NCBI GenBank assembly: GCA_023846275.1
Contig: CM043874.1
Span: forward strand, 25,517,630 to 25,581,629
Direction: 5' to 3'
DNA length: 64,000 nucleotides
Source: Vanilla planifolia
Lineage: Eukaryota > Streptophyta > Magnoliopsida > Asparagales > Orchidaceae
A program made the position numbers and the translations under genes. The notes beneath the pieces were generated by a model. That model did not search any database. It had not been told where the DNA came from and worked only from the letters and a program-made list of their open reading frames with translations. Of the stretch, positions 58,163 through 64,000 are shown in pieces. Position 1 is the first letter of the stretch; each line of letters starts with the position of its first letter.

Positions 58163-58700
58163 TGCTCTCTAATATTGCTTGTTAGAAATGTGAGTTTTAA
58201 GATGTCCACATATGAAGGAATTGAATTATAAATATTACAAACTCAAGAATATTAAATAATATTATTCTTGATTATCATATTACTTAAATTTTATCATAGC
58301 AACTTTTGTCTACTTGAAAAAACCTTCAATGTGAGAAGTGTGATAAAATAAAAATAGAATAATTTTTAGGTGATTCAATACCAAACATTAGATCTGTGTG
58401 CAACCCAATAATAAACACTAAGCTTGTATTAACAAAGCTTATAGTATATTTAGGAAGGTAAAACCCTCATACTGGCCCAAATGTACCTACAACAATAGGT
58501 TAAAGGACCCTACAAACATTGACCTTGATGAAGTTAAGAAGAGATGTATGCACTTTCTTCATACTTTTGTCTAGCTTTGACTTAAATCCTTAAGATGTTT
58601 AACAATCTTGAAAAGAATATGCTTTTAAATGATTTACAATTATTCATTAGCCTTTTTTCTGTGCTTGGCTACATTTTATAGTATTTTAAAAAGTTCTCTA
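58163..58700 (-). repeat. Decayed primer site and 5' LTR of the 58-kb copia
   Basis: Plus-strand GCTCTCTAATATTG (58164-58177) is a worn form of GCTCTGATACCA, directly followed by TGTTAGAAATGTGAG at 58180, a typical LTR terminus. The gag start is only about 10 bp away on the other side. An internal block near 58370-58440 (GTGATTCAATACCAAAC, then AATAAACACTAAGCTTG) is typical of sequences I associate with copia LTRs. The far boundary is unknown. Confidence 0.6.
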
Positions 58701-60624
58701 ATGACTCTAAAAATCTCTAGTGACACTCTTTAAGGACTATATTAAAACATTTTAGATTTTAGTTACACTAGCCATTACATAACAAAATATACTAGATATA
58801 TTATGCATAATTTCCAAAATAACTTATATATATCATACATCAAAATAGTCATATTGTATGCAATCTTCAAGTTTAGGATTTTTGCAATAATATTTTAAGC
58901 CAACTAACTAAGATGTATTATACACAAAGGTTGGGTTTCAAGTTTTTCTCTCTGCTTTTGAACCTGTCACTTATGTATTATGCAATTTGAACTATACATG
59001 CCATATATTAATCTTAACATAAAGTCTATAAAGTTAGTGTATTAATTTTTTTTGCTCAATGTATTATTTTCTCACTTATATAATAAGTCATTTAAACTAG
59101 ATGTATCATACATTAATATTAATATATTATACATAATTTTCTAAATTTTAATTATGCAATGCTAATGTATTTTCAATGATATTCTATGTATCGATACATG
59201 GGGCTCATGTACCATAGATGAAGGTGTCACATACAATACATTATATTCATTTTTGAAAATCTTTATGCTTTCAAGATGTGATGACCATGTTTTGCAATAG
59301 GTTTTCTTAAGGAAAAGGAAATGAGCTTGGAAGTATAAATGCTTTCCTATAACTTAGTTATGTTGAGATGTGTGAGGAGGTGTTTTAAAAGCTTTTACTT
59401 AAAACCCATGTGCACTCAAAATCTCACAATTTGTTCTTAATACCATAAGATTATTTTCATAATTTTTGCAATATAAAACTTTTAAAGATGACTCAAAGAT
59501 TTATCCAAATTTGCTCAAACTTCATATTTAGTGTCAATTATATTCTCTCCAAACACCTCAACAATTAGCATGTTGGGTAAGTAACATAATTATAACATCT
59601 ATTCTCTCCAACATCACACCTTCAAAGTCACTATCATTTTAGTGAAAAGGGTGCCTTCACTTTTACATATTCTTAAACCAAAAGGTGATGAAAGGTTCCT
59701 TTATGAGGGTACCTTTATGAATAGATCTGATGGATACAAAATGAGGCATATTGCTCAAAGGATTAGAGCAACCTTTCTAAATAATTTACTAACTAACCTT
59801 GAGATATATGATTAGAAAATACTTATAGAGAAATTATTAGAATACAAAGATTATAGTTTTATCATTATAACTTTAAACTTATTTGAATATTAAAAGCTCT
59901 ATGTAATGCATTTTGAGGCAATAACCAATTTTGTCACATTCATATTAAGAGAATCCAACTCAACTTTAGTTCATATCCACTTCCCATCAACAATCAAGAA
60001 AAGTAAAAGATATTTGCCATAGCATACGACCAACCTTGAGGCATTGCTAATGTTTTTAATATATTTCAATGGTGATGTGTTTATAGGGGATATGTAAATC
60101 TTAAAAAGTAATTCAATGAACAAGCTAGTCATGTCATCAAAACTCAAATTGAGGTAAGCTTAATCTCCTGGCAAGCATTTAAGATGTATGGATATTTTAG
60201 AATTGCCCTAAGTTTCATTGGAAAAGCTTAAAAGTACATGTTCTCAAAGTTTTCCATTGAAGTCATCCTTTGTAGTTATGTAAAGATGCTTTGTTGGTCT
60301 TTTCATAAGGTGGAGGAATATAGTTTCTTAGATGAAAAGGGCATAATGTTGTGTGTGAAGAGACAAAAGGCCTTTTATGCTTTTATGTATTAGGTGGTCA
60401 CCACAGTAAGACAAATACACCCAACACAATAATAACCATCAATAGGCCAAGGATTTTACTAATCATCTGATACTACATGCACATGGATTCACAAACACCA
60501 TTAAAAAGTTTTCCATTATCTCAATTAGTATATTGCTCCTTATAAAATAGTTTATGCACTTACAAACAAGGCCCTTTTGTTTGACATTCAAATTAGACTT
60601 CACTCATCATTATATCAATTATGG
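58701..60624. other. AT-rich region, no recognised feature
   Basis: No domain or repeat could be supported. Runs of TGTATTATACATTAA-like strings at 58910-59230 recur loosely but without a clear period. Confidence 0.4.
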
Positions 60625-60874
60625 TGTTGATCCCTAGTCATGGTATATTATTTGATGATAACAAATCTTAAGTATTTCTTATAAATTTAATTGACTGAAT
60701 TTTTTAATTTTGGATAATAAATATTCATGTTCATGGGATAAGTTAATGAAGAAGAAGAGCAAAAGTCAAATCTTATGAAAATTATCTTGGTTGGAGTGAT
60801 ATACCATCGAGAGATTCATTTGAAATTTAATTTTAGCTATTTCACTTTTATTTTGATTATAATGTTAATCTTAA
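60625..60874 (+). repeat. LTR-like direct repeat, left copy
   Basis: Begins TGTTGATCCCTAGTCATGG and includes ATTTGATGATAACAAATCTT, TTCATGGGATAAGTTAATGA and GGTTGGAGTGATA. It aligns along about 250 bp with 62157-62405. The TGTTGA…TTTGATGATAACAAA opening is characteristic of SIRE-like copia LTR starts. Confidence 0.75.
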
Positions 60875-60949
60875 AAATAAATAAGAAGAATACAAGTATT
60901 TGATTTCATTAAATTTCTTAATTAAATATTCATGCTCCTTGGCCTTTCA

Positions 60950-61390
60950 TGCTAATTCATCACTAACCATTTCCAAATTCTTTAAATAGGTATAAAAAGT
61001 TTCACTAATTTGTTCATAAAGACCTAAGTATTTACTAAGATCTTTATTTAGTTTCTTATAATTTTGAACAAAATTATATATTTGTTGTAAACATAAAGCA
61101 ATTATTGAGCTAATTTTTTATTTGAGTAATTTACCTCATTTTTACTTGAAAATGTACCCTCTTCTTCTTCATCATCTTCTTTAGCCATCATACAAAAGAG
61201 TCATTCATCGTTGTCTTCCTCTTAACTTGTATTAGTCTCTTTTGAATCACTCCAAGCTACTTTCAATGTCCTCTTCTTCTTCTTCTTCTTACTCTTCGTC
61301 GTTTCATTCATTTTCTTTTCAACTTTTTCTTGTATCATAAGACATCATGATATAGTGTCTTAGTTTACCACATTTGTGGCAAATAATAGT
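60950..61390 (-). pseudogene. Copia gag tail with degenerate zinc knuckle
   Basis: Minus strand: a knuckle at about 61335-61385 reads CHKCGKLRHYIMMS, so C-C-H-S with the last Cys lost. A Lys/Glu-rich segment follows (CTT repeats at 61270-61290), then MMAKEDDEEEEGTFSSKNEV (61140-61190), the acidic linker of SIRE-like gag, and a helical tail. It lies between two plus-strand LTR-like repeats in the opposite orientation, so it is a nested or rearranged fragment. Confidence 0.75.
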
Positions 61391-61689
61391 TCATCTATTC
61401 TTAAATGTGTTGAACCCAAAATAATTTGAAGTCCTAAATATAATAATTAAAATCAAGTAAGAGAATTTGTGCATGTAAACCTTGATAAATAAATTCCAAT
61501 TAAATAAAATGGTGTCAACATAGATGATGAATAAAAAAGATTTGAGAAAATAAGTTTAATAAAGAAGAAAATGCAGTTGAAAAAAATTATAATCCTTAAA
61601 ATCTTAAAATTTAATAAAGATCATCCCAAAAAAATAAGTTAAAGGTAAAATTATAGATGACACTAGAATTAAAACATGTTATAACTATT

Positions 61690-61960
61690 AAGTTTTCATA
61701 GTAAATTTTGAGCCAATCTCAATAAATGATATCTTAAATAATGAGTATTAGGTTGCAACTATGAATAAGAAATTAAATTAATTTGAAAAGAATTATGTGA
61801 GTTGACTCATAGACCATTGGATAAAAATGTAATTAGAAATAAATGAGTTTTTAGAAACAAACAAGATGATCAATTAGTTGATATTTTCATAAAACCCTAA
61901 GGTTGTGAATATTTTATAAAACATAGAATGAGTTTAAGAGTGTTAAATCCCTTTGAGTGA
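61690..61960 (+). pseudogene. Internally deleted copia pol (RT start fused to RNase H tail)
   Basis: A single plus-strand frame reads EPISINDILNNEY, VATMNKKLN, FEKNYV, HRPLDKNVIRNK and VFRNKQ (the start of RT, before motif A), then immediately DDQLVDIFIKP, YFIKHRMSLRVLNPFE, which is the last segment of RNase H (the Q-x-ADIFTKPL region). Everything between is gone. Stops at TGG and CAA positions interrupt it. The junction is at about 61850. Confidence 0.8.
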
Positions 61961-62156
61961 TAACAAATAGGAAGAGAGTATAAAAATTAAATAAATTAAA
62001 AGAAATAAGCATAAAATAAGGAGAGCCTTAATCTAGTCATAACATACATGTAAAAGAAACTTATCTTTAATTATTTTTCACATTCTTTTTATAAAAAATT
62101 TATTTTTTTATTTCATTAGAGATTTTGTTATCATTAAAAGTGAAAGACTATTGTAG

Positions 62157-62405
62157 TGTTGACCTTTAGCTACGGTGCTTTATTTGATGATAAAAAATCT
62201 CAAATATTTCTAATAAATTTGGTTAAGCAAATTTTTAGATTTTTGGTGATGATATTTATGTTCATGGGAGATGTTAAAGAGGAAGAGGAGCAATAGTTAA
62301 ATCTTATAAAACTTATCTTTGTTGGAGTGATAGACTATTAAGAGATTTATTTTGAGTTTAATTTTAATTATTTCACTTTTATGTTGATTATAATGCTAAT
62401 CTTGA
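62157..62405 (+). repeat. LTR-like direct repeat, right copy
   Basis: Begins TGTTGACCTTTAGCTACGG after purine-rich AAAGTGAAAGACT (polypurine-tract-like), and aligns with 60625-60874 through TTTATGTTGATTATAATGCT. Placed directly after the RNase H tail at 61960, it fits the start of a 3' LTR of the plus-strand deleted element. Confidence 0.75.
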
Positions 62406-62880
62406 TTGAAAATATTTTTGTAAGGCTAAAAAATTTGATTTAAATTAATCTTAAAAAATGTTAGGATTTTAAAATCATGGTCATCTTAGTTTCATATCTT
62501 TTAAATTTTTTTAATAAATTATTACAAAAAGTACATTATAATAATAATATAAAAAAGAAAAAATCTTATTCTTCTTTACCTATAATACCTTGAAACTAAT
62601 TCCTAACTCTTTAATAAGGGCACTACTATTGAACTTGTTCATTACAATAATCTGGTCTAGACATCACTCTCAAACTTATATAATATTAGATAAGGGCATA
62701 ACTCTCAAATCTATGAATTGATTATTGAAAGCATAGGCCATAAGCTCTTGAGTGAACTAGATGGAAGCTAACCTTGATACTCTGTTGACTCAGAGGCATA
62801 GGAAAATCTTTATATAAGAAAATAAAGCAAAGATAATGTGGGACTAAACTCACTTCTTTTATTCGTGTAGTTGACTTCCA
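62406..62880. other. Probable LTR remainder and flank
   Basis: AT-rich; likely the continuation of the right LTR plus flanking DNA. The minus-strand frame at 62722-62928 has no motif. Confidence 0.3.
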
Positions 62881-62901
62881 AATTTTGAGAGTAATATTTG
62901 T

Positions 62902-63268
62902 CATCCAATCACACAATTTTGTGATCAAACAATCATTATCTCATCCTTTCTTTAAAATGAGTTAATTTGATCAGACATCTAATAGCGCAATTTCATGATT
63001 GAATGGTCCAAATTTAATCTACCTATAGATCCAAGTCCAACCATATGATCATAGTTAAGATCAAATCTACCCTCATGAATGGCACTAATTAAATTCCAGC
63101 CATCTGATCATGCAATTTTTGTGATTAAATGGTTAAGATCCCTTTTGTCTTTCTATTGCACCACATTCAAATTAAGTTGTTGGATCACACTAATTTTTTG
63201 ATTTCATGGTCCAAATTTTAATCAATCATGCAACTATCTTCTCTTTCATTCGGATTGAATGGTCTTGG
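62902..63268. repeat. Degenerate repeated motif array (about 6 units)
   Basis: Related strings of 25-45 nt recur at 62902-62940, 62974-63020, 63039-63065 (partial), 63097-63140, 63180-63223 and 63246-63268 (partial). The shared theme is CATCTGATCA-(T/C)GCAATTTTTGTGATT(G/A)AATGGTCCAAATTTAATC. Each unit is partly self-complementary (GATCAC…GTGATC). Such arrays are common in plant LTRs; here they may be CpG-depleted descendants of a tandem motif. Confidence 0.6.
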
Positions 63269-64000
63269 AAACGTTCTATAGACCATTTGCATAATGACTA
63301 TTTTAGCCATTATTTGAGAGCCCTTCAAACAATTATTAAAATATCAATATATAAGTTTTAATTAAAACTTATATCAACTTATTTTTAATTAAACTGAAAC
63401 AACTAATTATTCTATTTAGTAACTATTTTTAGTTATTAAAAAATATTTGTGAATAAATGTTTTTTAATATAATTGATTGATAAATTTTGATCAAAATTTT
63501 TATAAAATTGGAAGAGAAATTTTAAGTCATTCAAGCCATTAATAATTGCTTCTCATCATCGCTTCCTGTCAGCATATCCTTTATTTGTCGAGCTCCAAAT
63601 TTTTCTTTCTTCTTAAATTAGATAGGTTTTCAATTTTCTTTTTTCTTAATTGATTAAATTAAAACACTTGTGTCTTGTTAAATATTTCATTAAGTATAAG
63701 ATTTTTATTTGTATTAAATTTAATTTTGTGTCTCTACATTCGTTTCCTTTACTATCAATTTTATTTTGTTGAAAGGTCATGATAACTCATGTCTTTTGTT
63801 TTATTATTATGAGAGTTTAGTATACACATCTTTTGACAAAAACTTTACATTAATTAGTTTTGCTTTTGCCTAATTTTTATTGGGAGTAGACCTATGCTTG
63901 AATTTAAGAAAAATTATTTAAAACTCAATGATATACTCTTTAATTTTTGTTAATTCTCTATCTCACAATCTTCTGAATATTTAAAAAGAAAAATAATTCA
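63269..64000. other. AT-rich window end, no recognised feature
   Basis: No open frame, domain or repeat that I can support. The window ends inside AT-rich DNA. Confidence 0.5.

Noticed and set aside
1..64000. tRNA, rRNA or other structured RNA genes
   Set aside because: No cloverleaf with A/B boxes and no conserved rRNA segment was noticed by eye; the tRNA-like strings found are primer-binding sites of LTR elements. A covariance-model scan was not possible here.

Overview
This is nuclear DNA from a seed plant, very probably a flowering plant with a large, AT-rich, retrotransposon-filled genome. The evidence is a spliced plant gene with GT-AG introns, Ty1/copia and L1-type plant retroelements, and no operon-like gene packing. 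I cannot name the species.

Only one intact host gene is visible. Positions 659-24734 (+) hold a ZIP-family zinc transporter of the ZTP29 type. Its 12 short exons (819 nt including the stop, 272 residues) are spread over 24 kb. The reading frame closes exactly across all 11 introns. Intron 7 (11.8 kb) splits the second metal-binding signature HNIPE|G. It contains a decayed, antisense copia element with recognisable LTRs (about 10753-16278) and an older copia gag relic (about 7858-8945). Introns 9 (2.8 kb) and 11 (4.7 kb) are also long but hold only small tandem duplications.

Downstream of the gene (24.7-28.7 kb) is AT-rich intergenic DNA with a TA microsatellite. A GC-rich plant L1-type LINE follows (28719-35112, minus), flanked by a 14-bp target-site duplication. 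It carries ORF1 with a zinc knuckle, then endonuclease, reverse transcriptase (RT) with YADD, zf-RVT and RNase H, all broken by stops and frameshifts. From 35.1 to 39.6 kb lies AT-rich DNA of unclear origin, with a coiled-coil-like frame, a tandemly duplicated coding-like module and a long alternating purine-pyrimidine tract.

From 39.7 kb to the end the window is a graveyard of retroelements. There is a SIRE-like copia in full domain order (39.69-43.83, minus), a much older AT-decayed LINE (48.88-51.05, minus), a plus-strand copia (52.05-55.15), and two LTR/primer-binding-site junctions of minus-strand copia elements (56.40 and 58.16-58.18 kb, the second with its gag). An internally deleted plus-strand copia lies between LTR-like direct repeats (60.6-62.4), followed by a degenerate repeated motif array (62.9-63.27). 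The decayed elements show many stops at former Trp, Gln and Arg codons, as expected from C-to-T decay of methylated transposons. No tRNA, rRNA, CRISPR array or novel multigene system was found.
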